Below the pieces are notes generated by a model. The model had not been told where the DNA came from. It searched no databases and saw only the letters and a program-made list of their open reading frames with translations. Positions 30,477-41,880 of a stretch of 64,000 nt of DNA are shown piece after piece. Numbering within the stretch: position 1 is the stretch's first letter; every line of letters begins with the position of its first letter. The stretch spans positions 558,001-622,000 of the forward strand of contig BCJJ01000008.1 in NCBI GenBank assembly GCA_039545355.1, given 5' to 3'. The translations under genes were made by a program, and so were the position numbers. The stretch comes from Trichosporon coremiiforme (lineage: Eukaryota > Basidiomycota > Tremellomycetes > Trichosporonales > Trichosporonaceae).

Positions 30477-31009
30477 GTTATCCTCCTCGCGTGAATGGAT
30501 GCAGGTGAAGTGAAGAAATGACAGGAATCTCGGTGGTGAGCAGCTGACCTGTGGGGTGGATCGGATCGTGTGTTGTTTTGATTTCTTTCGGTAGCACACC
30601 TAAGCTTTGGGCGCTAGGACACTAGCGTCCGTGCGGGGCTCCGCTTGGACCTCCACTCTACCTGTCCACCAGGTTTGCCACCGCAGAAACCAGCGGAAGG
30701 CTGGTGCGACGGTCTGTAGCTGTGCGTGCGTACGAGTGCGGGAAGCGCACTGATGAACGGGTGCGCTGCGAGTGGGGAACTTGATGAACACGGAATGTAC
30801 CGGTACGTCGGCTGCTCGGATGCATTGCTTTGTTTACGGATGCTGAACGGATCGAGCCGGCGCCACGGGTCCCGGTTGCCCGCTGCTGGTGATTCCGGCG
30901 GCTCTTGCCTCGTTCCTGCAGTTCCTGGTCCTAGGCAGGGGGGAGTCGTCCGCTTGTCCTGCAGTTGAGGGCTGAAGCTATCGCCGGCCACAGCACATGA
31001 CACACTGCA
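30477..31009. other. intergenic region
   Basis: 533 bp between the 50-aa ORF (minus) and the RTP-repeat gene (minus); serves as promoter of the latter. No gene, RNA or notable repeat seen. Confidence 0.4.
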
Positions 31010-31162
31010 CTATGGCGAGCACGCCCAGGCTGCGACCAGAAGCAGAATGCCCAGCACCGTCAGCGGAAGCACGCGGAAAGCCTCGTGCAGCGGCATCAGG
31101 TAGGATGGGATGTCCTGGCCATCGTTTGGGTCGAAGTGCTCGAGGGCGAAGAGGCGTCTCAT
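31010..31162 (-). CDS. 50-aa single-pass membrane micropeptide (candidate)
   Basis: ATG at 31162 with an excellent context (ACC before ATG), stop TAG at 31012-31010. The product has 50 residues: a polar, acidic N-terminal half (ALEHFDPNDGQDIPSYLMP), then one hydrophobic segment FRVLPLTVLGILLLVAAW (about 29-46) near the C-terminus, as in tail-anchored proteins. Family not recognised. It could be an independent small gene, or the last exon of the His-rich gene just upstream: a GCTGGTCAG/CTGACCAG acceptor at 31172 would join that gene in phase and yield 151 aa with a C-terminal membrane anchor. I cannot decide between the two from sequence alone. Confidence 0.5.
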   Translation of the reverse strand: MRRLFALEHFDPNDGQDIPSYLMPLHEAFRVLPLTVLGILLLVAAWACSP

Positions 31163-31342
31163 GGTAAGCCGCTGGTCAGTGGAGGGAAGTGAGAGGGACC
31201 GGGACAGTTGTTATACGCATGCTGTGCATAGGAATACAATCAAGTGGGATACACTCTCAGAATACACATTGCCCCTATGACAAAGGGCCCGGAGACTCGG
31301 TCGATACCTTCTCATGTTGTTGCTGCTGTTGTTTCGGGTTGC

Positions 31343-31685
31343 TCAGAGCTTCGCCTGTCGTGTCAGCTCTATCGCCTTTGGATTAGCTCACCAAGCTCAG
31401 TATGGTCTCGCCCTGCTGGCGCACGCGGTCCAATGCCAGTTCAACAAGCTCGACATAGTTCTCGAGCTGAAGCATGGCTACGCGGGCCGTGCCCGGGTCC
31501 AACTGTCCGGTCTTGATCTGCGTCTCAACCGCGTGCAGGAGCGACGCGAGTCGGGCATGGTGCTTCGCAAGCTTGGCCTGGTGGTGGTGGATCCGGTGCA
31601 GGGTGTCGTGCATCAGGAGCTCGCGGTGGTGCGCGTGGCCGTGGCCGTGCATGCCGTGGTGCGGGAGAGCGTGAGTCGGAGACAT
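31343..31685 (-). CDS. His-rich small helical protein
   Basis: Exon 1 is 31685-31392 (98 codons). It starts MSPTHALPHHGMHGHGHAHH, a His-rich head, followed by two amphipathic helices (HHARLASLLHAVETQIKTG and ARVAMLQLENYVELVELAL). The frame meets GTGAGC at 31391. With the nearest acceptor (GCTGACACGACAG, exon 2 at 31354) a 36-nt intron is removed and the protein ends after three more residues (101 aa). With the far acceptor at 31172 it would continue into the 50-aa membrane ORF. A TATA-like TTTATAAAGA on the minus strand at 31902-31893 is about 210 bp upstream of the ATG and supports transcription. Function unknown; metal binding by the His-rich head is possible. Confidence 0.6.
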
Positions 31686-31892
31686 GGTTTTGAGGACGGT
31701 TATGGTGACGTAGCCTGAAGCTAAGGCGAGATTGAGTAGCTGCGGTGAGAGAGTAGCTGTTCAGATGAAGGAGGCTTTGCTGTTGATAAGAGGCAATGTC
31801 CAGATGGCACAGATAGAGAGTCGAGTACAAGGCAAAGTTTCAGCAGTGAGAAGTGGGTGAGTAAGAAAGACAGGCCGTCAGTGCTGGTCAGT

Positions 31893-31902
31893 CTTTATAA
31901 AC
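31893..31902 (-). promoter_or_regulatory. TATA-like element of the His-rich gene
   Basis: TTTATAAA-type sequence on the minus strand about 210 bp before the ATG at 31685, with a pyrimidine-containing leader between. Position fits a core promoter with a leader of ~150-180 nt. Confidence 0.45.
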
Positions 31903-32851
31903 GAGCGAGAACGAGTGCGAGGTGCACGGTGCACACAGCGGGGTGAGAGTCCGATGCGCCGAAGAATCGTAAACTTACCCCGCACGTACGCAGGTACGTG
32001 AGCGGCTGTGAACAAGGCACACTATGTACGCCGGTCGTCCCCTCCTCGTTCCCCTCCCATCTCGCTGGATCCCCACAGACATCAGCCGCCTCAGCCCACC
32101 GACGCACGGGCATGTCGTACTCTGGCCAAACAAAGGACAGGACTCTGTGGGGTGCGTGCGTGTGTGCCGGTGTGCGGGGAAGCTGGAGACAGGTCGCTGT
32201 TGTCGGCGGAGCAGAAGCACAACGCCAAGGTGTGGGGGTGCACGGACCGTCTGGTTCGTCTCCTCGTTGTTCACGCACGTGACGCTCTGCCTCTTTGTTC
32301 TCTTCTTCTCCGGACGTAGGATGTCCGGCATGGCGTGCTCGTTCCCCCAAGAAGCTCAAGATGATATAGCGCAGGTGCGAGCTACAGGTACGGAGCACCT
32401 CCGCGGGCTCGTTTCGGCACACAGCACGGCAGAATGCAGGGTTTGTTATCCTAAGGATCGGAGTCGTACAGTTGAGAGGGCGTCAGCTCCCTCGGCTTCC
32501 ATAGGGCTGATAGCCGAACCGGATGTAGGGATGGGGTAGAAGAGGCATGTGCATGCGGGGCCTGGGTTGCATGATTGTGGGGGATGAGGTGTCTTCGGAT
32601 CAGTATCGGATCATGCGCGGTCTGAAGAACGCCTGCGAGCGCCATGACGCACCTTCGGCCGCGCTCTGCGGTCCGATGGGGAATCACGTTCGAGTCCCGT
32701 CAGTGAGAGATCTCAGGTAAATTCGAATGGACATTGTCATATTGCAGGTTATACAACTTCTACACTACTACTGTGACAACAACAGGTGTGGTCGAATCGT
32801 ACACTTGAGGGCGGTATCTGGGTGTCGCTTAGCGGGGTTCTCGTCGTGAGT
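31903..32851. other. intergenic region
   Basis: 949 bp upstream of the His-rich gene and downstream of the 240-aa gene (both minus). It contains GTTCGAGTCCC near 32678, which resembles a tRNA B box but cannot be folded into a tRNA. No gene is supported. Confidence 0.4.
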
Positions 32852-33574
32852 TCACTGCGAAGTGCAACCCGGAGGCTGCGGCTTGTCACCACCCTCCTCT
32901 CCACCGTTCTTGTCATCCGGCTCCTCCTTCCGCTTCCCGTTATCCTTCTCCCTCGACTGCTGCGTCTCCTCCTTTGAGTTCGACCCGGTGGTCGCCTGCG
33001 GGCCAAACGGCATCGGCTTCATCGCCTGTTGGGAGGGTCCCGCGGTGCCCATCCTCTTCGTCTTGCCCCTCCAAGTCTGGCGGTTGCGGAATCCGCTCTC
33101 AAGCTTGCCGACAGGCTCTTTGTTGGTCGGGCCAGGCTTGGTATCGTCGCTGTTGTTAAGCGTGCCGCTGGTGTTGCAGGGCTGGTCGTCGGGGACCTCC
33201 TGCTCGACACCATTCACGGGCTTGCTGTTGCCATCGACGGGCTTGCTTCCCTCGTTGCCATTGGACTTGTCACGGTCGTTGCCGTTGGGTTGATTCTGGC
33301 TCTCTTCGGCAGCGATTCGCCGCAGCCTAGCAGAACTAGCGAGGAGAATCCAAAACCTCCAGCCCATCCTCTGTTGCGGGCTTGCGCTTGTCCCGAAGCT
33401 AGTGACAACTCGGAGCCAACTCCTGAAGCGCCCGTACTCCCTCTTCCTACTCTCCCTGAGCTTCTCCAGCCTCTCATCGACTCTCAAACCGTTCGGCTCA
33501 ACGACGCCGGCGACGCACACCCCAGGGCACAGCTTTGGCGCGACGGTGCGAACACTTACATTGGGCTGCGACAT
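32852..33574 (-). CDS. Hypothetical polar, low-complexity protein, 240 aa
   Basis: Frame 33574-32852; the ATG at 33574 is the last one before the region with coding-like third positions, and upstream the frame is open without good support. Residues 1-60 are mixed and basic (RLEKLRESRKREYGRFRSWL), then a short hydrophobic patch MGWRFWILLASSARLRR that could be membrane-associated. From about 95 on the chain is hydrophilic (Asn/Asp/Gly/Lys/Glu-rich, e.g. NGNDRDKSNGNEGSKPVDGN). Codons in this part end mostly in G or C, supporting translation. GTAAGT directly after codon 5 is a textbook donor, so the first exon may be built differently. The plus strand is also open over 33029-33637 but with poorer codon usage. 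Function unknown. Confidence 0.5.
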   Translation of the reverse strand: MSQPNVSVRTVAPKLCPGVCVAGVVEPNGLRVDERLEKLRESRKREYGRFRSWLRVVTSFGTSASPQQRMGWRFWILLASSARLRRIAAEESQNQPNGNDRDKSNGNEGSKPVDGNSKPVNGVEQEVPDDQPCNTSGTLNNSDDTKPGPTNKEPVGKLESGFRNRQTWRGKTKRMGTAGPSQQAMKPMPFGPQATTGSNSKEETQQSREKDNGKRKEEPDDKNGGEEGGDKPQPPGCTSQ

Positions 33575-36500
33575 GCTCTGCCGTTGTCGGCGAAAGGGGG
33601 GGGGGGTGGTCAAGTCTTGTGGAATGAGTGTGGGTAGAAGGGGTGAAGACGCACGCTGGACGGACGAGTGCCACACTTGCACACATGGGGTTTGTGTGCG
33701 CTCTACTCTTTCTTCGGCCATGGACTCTCGTCTCATAGACCATTCAGGCATGTGAGAGTGCATGCAGGATGCACAATAGCTAGGTGCATGCGTTTTGGGT
33801 GCATGAGGTGTCAACCATCGACCATGTGATCCCTGCCACCTAGTGGGCGTTAGCACAACTCCGCGTACCCAGTTGCCACTGGGATCACTACGCACATAGC
33901 CCCAGTACTCTTGTATTACTATTCTGCATCATCATACCTACGTACTGAGGCGTATCGTGAGGATCCTATGGTCGGAGGGCAGTCTCTGAGCACCGCGAGC
34001 GTGAGCAGTTCTCTGAGATTGCTGGACCGGTGAGTGACTGTAGAGCTCCATTCGCGGCGTACCTGTCTCGGAGCGGATAGGAGAGGGGTATTCACTACAG
34101 CGAGGAGCTGGCTGCGAAGTTGTGTAGACCTCGTGCTGGACGGTCCCTCTGCGCCCTTTGGAGTTGCGACGGAGACGAGGGCTAATCTCGGTCCTGCGCC
34201 CTCTGGACCCGGTGCGTCTCATGGTCGTCGGTGAAAGAGAGTGGTCCAGACCTGGGAGAGATGGACCTCTGACCAGGACGACATTGAGGAGAGGGAGCTC
34301 AGTGTAGCCCAAGTTCATCAAGTATGCATCTGGCCCATGGCCTGTATCGTTGTCCTCCGCCCCTTAGTGCTTATCGTCGGCGTCTTGAAAGTCTGCACCT
34401 TTCGTGTGAGTCGTAGTTCAGCCAGAACTGGAGGGCAAGCACAGGCTCTGCTGTTTGTACAGACCCAGCGCCCCTCTCTTCGGTCTGGACCAGACATGAG
34501 GACGTACGAGGTGCGCAATCGTGCGGAGGTGCAATGCACCGCACATGGGGTGAGACATGCGCCGCGCAGGGCGGACCGTCTCCTCTCCAGTATCACCCAC
34601 TACTTTCCTCTCAGATGGCCGCCATGGGCGATTCGAAATCAGGCAAGCTGCTGAGTGTGTCCCGCACCCTCGTGGGCAAGCATCGGATCAGAGTAGAATC
34701 TGCACACCTATGTAGACACCGAGGTTGGCATGAGGATGAAGGATGATGGACAAGGCGCGCCACGCAATCGTGGACTGGTGACGGATCCGAAATTCACCTA
34801 AACCAGGAAGAATCCAAAGCATCTTTTCTGTGAGCTGCGCAGAGCTTTGAGGGTGCTTCTGGGGCGCAAGGAAGCGAAAGATACTGGGCGATTCAACCAG
34901 TAACGAAGTAGAGGGCCCATTGTTCCAGTGGTGCCTTCTGTCATGGCAGTGCAAGAACCAGCCGGTGCCAATCGTGCTGATCAGATTGCGTTCAGATCAG
35001 TGCGTGGCAGTGCTCCGCCAGTGCAGAGCGGTGTCCTTTCTGGTACGGTCACGTGAATCAGAGATCGACAGGGCACGAACGAAGGGCGCAGCAGATCGTC
35101 TACTACATTAAGCTCACGGAAGACTGAGCCTCCGCCATGCATGCTGCTCTCCAAGCGCGAGCGGCAGTGAGCGTAACAGGGGTTATTCGAAGGACAGAGC
35201 AGAGCAGAAAGGGCAGGAAGGGACGAGCTAGGGGCTATCCGGGGGGTGCCGCGCCGCTATGGGCGTCTGAGGCTCTGACCTGACTGCGGCTCTAGGAACT
35301 TTGCGACGGACCTGTTGACGCCAGCGGCGCCAGTGACTTTAGGCGCCGGCGGCAGGCGAGGCATGTCGAAGCATGGGCTGCTCATGTGTCCATGGGCGTG
35401 CGTACTAGGACACTAGCGAGGCTTAGTCTCGAGTCGTGTGCGTCGATGCACGTTAGTCACGCACCACGACCTACTCTGGACAAAACTGCAAGAAGCATTC
35501 GATGCTGTCGAAGATCGCGCCGAGGTTGAGCAGCGATGCTGCGGGCTCTCGGTGCTCCACTCCGCGGAACGCACGTCGTTGTCCCTATGACGAGCGATAG
35601 ACGATCTGATCAGTATCCCAGCTGGCAAGGGGTGCCAAGAGATCTAAGGCATGCGGCCGGGGTGTACCGAGTCGGCCAGGCTCTGCTGCGCTCCACTATC
35701 ATCTTCAAGCTGACATCGTGAATTGCTGCTCCGCCTCTCGGCGTGCTCTGTCCGATACCCACTCTGACGGGCCAGAGCACCGAAGGCCGCTTCATGCATA
35801 CATGTGCGCTCCGCAGCACCATCTCGTTTCTCCCTCTTCTCGAACCCTTGGTCCGCTGGAAGCGATCGGCAGCGCTCGGACACGCCCACGCACCCATAGT
35901 GCACTGCCTCGCTCCAGAAGAGGGGCAAGGGAAGTGCTCTGATTGCTCTGCGTACTCTGCTTCTCAGTCTATAAACAGGCTTGCGGGGAATACCAAGGTG
36001 CCCGCTCGCATTTGGTGGACGGGCCCCTGGGATCCATGTGACCCTGGGTGCTTCACCTGTCCGCCGGCTGCCAGGCCGCTCGAGTCGTAAACGAGCAAGC
36101 TTTGTTGAACACGATGCAGGGCAGTCTCGTCCAAGGCGTCAGAGGCGTCAGAGGCGTCACGCACCGGCGGTCGTGATAGGTCGTCTACGTGCATGCGGGC
36201 GGAAACGCAATGCAGGGGCACTGTGACTGGTCCACCTGCGGTTAAGGGATGGGTCTTGTTGTTATTATGAGACGTGCCGTGCCTGGAACTCGACCTCCAC
36301 CCAGTAGTCACAACGCCCAGTGACCAGCGGCCAGGCGCCCTTCGATTTCCATCATACAGCTTCTCGCTCTCGCTCTCTCTTCCCAACTGTCGTTCTCTTC
36401 ACTGTCTTCCTTTGATCTTATCTTCCTTGCACTACGAAACCCACTCGAACAATATTCTGCCTCACGTCCTTCGAACTCGGCGTCGTCCGTCTGCCCCCCC

Positions 36501-36629
36501 GGTACTCGCTTCGCACGACTATCGGCTCCGGTCTCGCTTCCCCTCGTCTCGGCGAACGCTGGACCGGACCCTCGCCGTCTACGTCTCAGCCTCGACTCCA
36601 ACTCCTCTACTTGAACCCCTCATTGACAC
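33575..36629. other. 3-kb gene-poor divergent region
   Basis: Between the 240-aa gene (minus) and the glycosyltransferase gene (plus). It contains an 11-nt G run (33596-33606), a cluster of GTGCATG boxes at 33757-33806, CTATAAACAG near 35968, and three 9-bp AGGCGTCAG-type repeats at 36134-36160. A pyrimidine-rich leader runs from ~36360 to 36600. No frame looks coding and I see no RNA gene. Confidence 0.4.
36134..36160. repeat. three 9-bp tandem repeats
   Basis: AGGCGTCAG twice followed by AGGCGTCAC, head to tail, ~470 bp upstream of the glycosyltransferase ATG. Confidence 0.85.
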
Positions 36630-38174
36630 ATGCTGCCCGATATCCTCCCCGCCCTTCTCTCGCGGCTGCATGTGCGGCGGCGCCGCCCCGCCGTCCTGCT
36701 CGGCGCGGCGATTGTCGCCATACTCCTGCTCTGCCAGGTGCCGACACTGCTGAGTCTAACCCGGCTAGCAGCGATGCGTATCTCGGCTCTCTCGGTTTCG
36801 ACACACGAGTCAGCACCACTACCCGTCGTCGTGCCCGGTCTCCTGGCTGCGAGCTGGAAGGGCACGAAAGAGGACCCCCAGACGTTTCTGAAGCTGCACG
36901 TCTTCTCGGAGGACACGCCCGCAGGTCGAAGACGAAGAGACACGATCCGCCGATACAGCCCCACGGCTTGGGTCAAGCCAGGCCTCGTCGAGCTCAAGTT
37001 CGTCGTGCCGGGCAACCTGGACGCGCTGCTCGAGATCGACGCGGGCGACGGGGCCGCGCATGGGGGGCTGCGCGGTTCCAATAGAACAGGCGACGGCGAG
37101 CGGATACCGGGTGCTTCAGACGGAAGGAGGAGCCGGAATAGAGGAGGAGAGAGGACCACAGTGGAAGAGCGTGGGGTTGTCGATGCCGAAGCGGACGAGT
37201 TCCGGGACATCATCCGCGTACCTGGCCACGATGTTGCTGCGGAGTGGATCTCGGCCGTTGGCAAGGCGGAACCGGCGCGTTGGGTCGTGAAGACGGATGA
37301 CTCAGTGAGTACTGACCCTCTGTCACCGACGCCATGGTGCACGGTCTTCGACCTCCGCAAACCCTGTCGCCTACACACGGCTCGCTGATCTGGACCATCT
37401 TTGCGGTAGCCCACTGTGACAGTTCCCACCCTCAGCTTGACAAAGCTCGCAGTAGCTGATGACAGACCCTCCCTCTGCTCCCCAACATGATTCGCGACCT
37501 GCGGAAACGCGACTGGCGCGTGCCGACGTACTTCGGCACAACGACGGGGCGCAACCTCGACCGACCGTTCTTCTACCGCGGCATGATGTACGGCTTCTCG
37601 TGGCCTGTGGCTGCGACTGTGGCTTCGGCCCGGATCGCGACGGGCACGGAGGTCGGAGATGCGGAGAGGACGGGACAGCTTATGGTGAGTCACTTCAGCC
37701 CCGAAGGAGCTGCAATGTCCCTCCTCAGATTCCTCTCGCCGCAATGATGTGCTCTGTTGGCCTGCCCCGTTACAGGGCGCAGGAATCGTCGGGGATCAGG
37801 AGCCTGCGAGCCCCAGCTCGTTGTCATTTCCGCGAGCTGACAGCCAGTGGTCCCTCCCGAGCAGCAAGGGCATGCCCCGCCTGCTCCGTGGCTACCCCTG
37901 TCTGCAAACAGACGAATGCGCCCCCTCCTTCCAAGAAGGCACAATGCGACCCGCCCTCTTCGAGCGACTGAGGAGTCTGCCCGACTATCCACGGAAAGAC
38001 GACCCGCGAACCGGTCTCCGGTTCGTGAACTACCTGGACCGCATTGAGGGTCCCCAGCCGTGGATTCACAACGACGCGAGAACTGCCATTGCGTACTATG
38101 GGCTTGATGAGGAGGCGTATGTCGAGAAGTATGAGAAGCTCGACAAGACGATGCGAAGGGCTGGCGGGGTATGA
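36630..38174 (+). CDS. GT31-like type II membrane glycosyltransferase
   Basis: Three phase-0 exons (36630-37304, 37466-37684, 37776-38174) give 430 aa. A short basic N-terminus (RLHVRRRRP) precedes one hydrophobic helix AVLLGAAIVAILLLCQVPTL (about 21-40): the type II topology of Golgi glycosyltransferases. The catalytic region has RRDTIRRYSPTAW, matching the RxxIRxTW block of family GT31 (beta-1,3-galactosyltransferase-like), and RWVVKTDDS, the site of the metal-binding DxD. Exon 2 continues with PTYFGTTTGRNLDRPFFYRGMMYGFSW, cited in part as the acceptor-side block, and AERTGQLM. Exon 3 has a Cys pair (GYPCLQTDEC). Donor sugar and acceptor cannot be read off. A 60-nt in-phase stretch after GAGI in exon 3 could be a further intron but has a weak donor. 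Confidence 0.7.
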
Positions 38175-38471
38175 AGAGAAGCATAGACATAGAGTAAGAG
38201 AGGGTGTCGAGACATGTTGTAGCATTAGTCATCTTCATGCATCAGACTTCAGTGCGACACGCCGCGCGGACCTGGGCGCGCGGAGCTGATGAGCGTCGCG
38301 GAGCGTTTTCCGCTTGGACCACGACGCAGGGACGTCCGCGAGAGCGCGATGCACATAAAGTTTCGAGATTCGGCACATCAATACATGCATACACAACGTT
38401 GCAAGATAGCTATCCGAAACGAGACTACAGACTCCGCGCCACGACCAGCGCCGCGCTTAGGCCATCACAGT
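38175..38471. other. convergent 3' region
   Basis: 297 bp between the stops of the glycosyltransferase (plus) and P450 (minus). No feature beyond 3' UTR sequence is visible. Confidence 0.5.
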
Positions 38472-40171
38472 TCACGTCGTCACATTCTTGACCATGAGGG
38501 GCATCTGCGACCCCGTCTCGCCCTTAACCTCCGGGCGGAGGGTGAACATCATGGTCCGCTCGATCTTGGGGTTGCTCGGGAGGGGCGCGAACTCGAAGGC
38601 GCGCAGGAGCGCGAACAGAGCGACTTTGAGCTCGTTCAGAGCCAGACGGTAGCCGATACAGGCGTGGGGACCTGTCGAGAACGTGCAGGCGCTGATGTCA
38701 GCTGGGTCGTTCAACCACGTTCCTCGGCTTCGCCTCGGAGCTCAACTTACTTCTTCACGATGCCGGGTATAGACATGCGCGGCCACTCCTCCTCCTCGAA
38801 ACGCTCGGGCTTGAACTCGAGCGCATCCTCGCCCCAGAGCTCGGGCGCGGTATGCATCCCGGAGAAGCTGAGAAGGACGTACGTCCCCTTCTTGACCGCG
38901 ACCTCGGACATCATCCGTCCATCCCGCCCCCTGACGGGCACCTCGAGGGGGAGCACTGTGTCCTTCGCCGCCTCGCGGACCGTGCACGTCACGGGGCTGT
39001 CCAAGCGCAGACTCTCACGCACAACATGGTCGAGATATGGCGCAGCGTCGAGCACGCTCATGTCCGGTGCGTCGGCGAGTTCTTGCAGTTCGGCGCGGAG
39101 CTTGTTCTGTACGCGCGGGTTCTCGGCGAGGCGGTACAGGACTGCGCTCAGTGCCACGGCGGCCGTGGACGAGCCGGCAAAGAGCATGGTTGCGATCTGG
39201 TCACGCACCTCGTCGTCGCTCATGCCCGCCTTGCCCTCCTTCGCATTCGCCGCCATGAGGCGGGAGAGAATATCCTTGCCCGCCTCTTCCTCGCTGATCT
39301 CCATCCCGCCGCCTCCGCCGAGATCGTAGAACTCGGCCCTCTTGCGCGACACAAACTTGGCCGAGATTTGATCCACCGACTTCTTGCAGCGGTCGACTAT
39401 ACGCCGCGGCTTGGTGGGGATCAGGTCCAGGAGCGGGAACTGGTTCTGAGCCTCGGTCATGAGTGCGTCTTCAGCGCAGGCGTCAACCAGGTTCGCAAAG
39501 TCCTCTGCCATCGGGTCCGATGGCCCCTTGCGAGACAGCGAATCAAAGTCGTGCCCGAACCCGCAGAGACCGATCACGTCTGCCGAGAAGGAGTTCATGT
39601 GTCGGATCACGTCGATCTTGCGCGCGCCTGGGACGCGGTCCTCGGGCTTGGGCGGGCGGGCGGCGAGGTCCTCGAGCGTATCGTCTGCGATGAGGGCCTG
39701 GAAGAGCTGCACCAGTTCCGCCGCCTTAGTCCAGAGCACGGGGCCCATGGAGGCCAGCGCAGATGTCGAGAACGCGGGGGAGAGCACGCGGCGCTGTCGT
39801 TTGTGCTGCGCGCCTTCCACCGTCACGAGCCCCTCGCCCGTAACGCGGCGCATGATCGTCTTGAAGTCTGTCGGCTTGACCCACTCGTCTGGCCGGCCGA
39901 GGATGTGCCCGATCGCACCGGGGTCGAGAGTGTACATGCGCTCCGTGCCGAAGAGGAAGCGGTAGCGGCCTGTCCACCCCAGTTTCACCCAGTCAGGAGA
40001 CACGAGCGTGTCGCGGCATGTCTCGAGGTCGACTAGGTTGCCTAGCACGGGGGAGTACCACTTGAATGACGGGCCGGGGAGATTGTAGAAGTCCTTCGTG
40101 TTGTTGTTTGAGCTCCAGAAGTGGTAGACGATGGCTGCTACCACCGCCAGAGCGGTGATGAGCCAGATCAT
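38472..40171 (-). CDS. Cytochrome P450 monooxygenase, membrane-anchored
   Basis: Haem-thiolate monooxygenase. Exons 40171-38751 and 38691-38472 on the minus strand give 546 aa. The N-terminal anchor is MIWLITALAVVAAIVYHFW, followed by the Pro-rich hinge LPGPSFKWYSPVLGN. The I-helix motif reads MLFAGSSTAAVALS (A/G-G-x-x-T present as AGSST), the K helix ESLRL (ExxR) and the meander region FKPERFEEEEWPR. The haem loop is FSTGPHACIG with Cys485; His483 takes the place of the usual Arg. The single intron (38750-38692) ends GCTGACATCAG and lies just before the haem loop. Subfamily and substrate are unknown. The gene is divergent from the MDR dehydrogenase across 1.7 kb; a shared pathway is possible but not shown. 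Confidence 0.92.
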
Positions 40172-41880
40172 ATTGCTTGACGAGTCGCGAGAGCTCAGCG
40201 ATGGCAGGTGAAGGGGGCGAAGTGGATCTGGCAGAGATCGAGTCGATGAACGAGGCGTTCAGAGCAGAGTGTGAGCGTCGTTCCGGCCGGAGTTGTAGCT
40301 CGCTGTCGTCAAGTCGAGCGGAGAGGTGGAGTAGTTATGTGAACATTCGGCATGAGGTCTGCTCGAGGTGACTGTCGAGCGGGACGAAGCGACGGTCAAA
40401 CCCAAAATGCCCGCTCCAGGATTCGCTGAGCTCGCGACGTCATCGGCCAGCCCCGAGGCTTGCTTACCCTGCGTTTCGGACTTGGGCTCGTTGTCCGACG
40501 GCGAGCTTTCGTACGAGCTCGCTTGCATCGATGGCGACTTCAGAGAAGGGCGTCGGGGTCCTGAAACTGGTGAGAGAAGCTCGGATATGGTGCGTTAGAA
40601 GCTCAGGAACTCAGGAATGCCACACGACTATCACGTCTGTGACTGCGCCCTCTAGCCGGGTCCGATATCTGTGACATCCCGAATCTGAAGAACTATCTGT
40701 GCTTTTGCACTTCTGCGCTTCTTCTCTCCCCTATTGTGCTTCTCTTGCCCACTGCTCTGGGCGCCCTTGCAGTCTATAACAAACTTAATCTTTGCCACAC
40801 GATGCTGGTAGACGTTCTGCGGACTGACAAACTTCTGCGCCATCGGCTGTCTCGGTGTGCGGTCTTGTTTCGCGTCACATAGCAAGCTCGCATGATCCGA
40901 AAGAAAGCTTGTTCATGAATTGCTTCAAGGAGAGGACAAGGAGTCCAGTTCTTCCCCACTCCTATTAGCATACTGCACACCGCTCCTCGCGTCGCCATCG
41001 ACAGTCACACGTGGATCGACATCCCGAAGCGGGCTCCGTCCTCGGGGGTATGCCGCTTCGGCCCTTTCGGCGACTCACAGCCCCTTGGCTGCAGCCGCTA
41101 ACGAACTCGAGAGCATGCGTGTTCGCCGCTCATCTTCCAGGTCAAGCCGAAGATACCTTACGAGGCGCAAGTGGACGAAGGAAACATGGAAGGGCTAAAG
41201 ATCTACCTGGAATGAAGTGTAGAGTCTGGCCGCCCGTTGGCGCGGTGCAGGTCGCGGCTTCTGCAGATCGCTCCCACCCAGGAGCGTGGCGCAGCATTCC
41301 CCGGCTGGACCCGAGATAAACCGCCCCCGCACGCTCATCTCCGCACCCGACCAGGCTCACATCAGCCACTCATCAAGGTCACTGCCTCTGCCTTGGCTTA
41401 CGCCATCAGGTGTCTCCTTCTTTCCCAGGCAAGATGGTGATGTCGGCGGCGCGCGGCCTACGGCGGCCTACGCTTTTCAGCAACACAATAGCTAGTCTGC
41501 AGCTTGCGAGCAGGCATCGTGCCTTCCGCCCGAAGCGGCGCAAGCGGACGGTGCTCCGCTATCGAATGCGCTTAATGCGCTTAAAACGAGGTCCCGCATG
41601 GATGCACCAGACCGATCACCCCCGCACATTGCCCCAGAGATATCTCCCCCCTCGTGATCAGCTGACCGACCTCGCTCACTCCGGACCGGCTATCCTCCCC
41701 CATCCCAACGCACGCACGCAATCACGCCCAGCGCTGCGCCCACATATGCTGAACCGACTTTCTCAGTTGGCTCCTAACTCACGACGGGTTCCTACTTATC
41801 TGGCTCCTATCTCGAGAACTGCGACTGCTTCGCCTTCCATCGCTTGCTCGCCTGCTCGCTCCGCCCGCACTCACGCTACC
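40172..41880. promoter_or_regulatory. divergent promoter region P450/MDR dehydrogenase
   Basis: 1.7 kb between two start codons. Short plus-strand frames at 40201-40371 and 40368-40598 are open but begin 30 bp from the P450 ATG and have no family resemblance; I leave them uncalled. C/T-rich leader from about 41690 to the ATG at 41881. Confidence 0.45.

Noticed and set aside
32660..32700. tRNA-like GTTCGAGTCCC (B-box-like) sequence
   Set aside because: The T stem around TTCGAGT pairs badly, and no acceptor or D arm complementary to the flanks is found within 100 nt upstream.
30611..35420. 14-nt string CTAGGACACTAGCG at ~30613 and ~35406 as a repeat pair
   Set aside because: Several exact 14-nt matches are expected by chance in 64 kb, and the flanks do not match.
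40201..40598. two short plus-strand frames beside the P450 start
   Set aside because: They would begin 30 bp from the divergent P450 ATG; no family, no clear joining introns.
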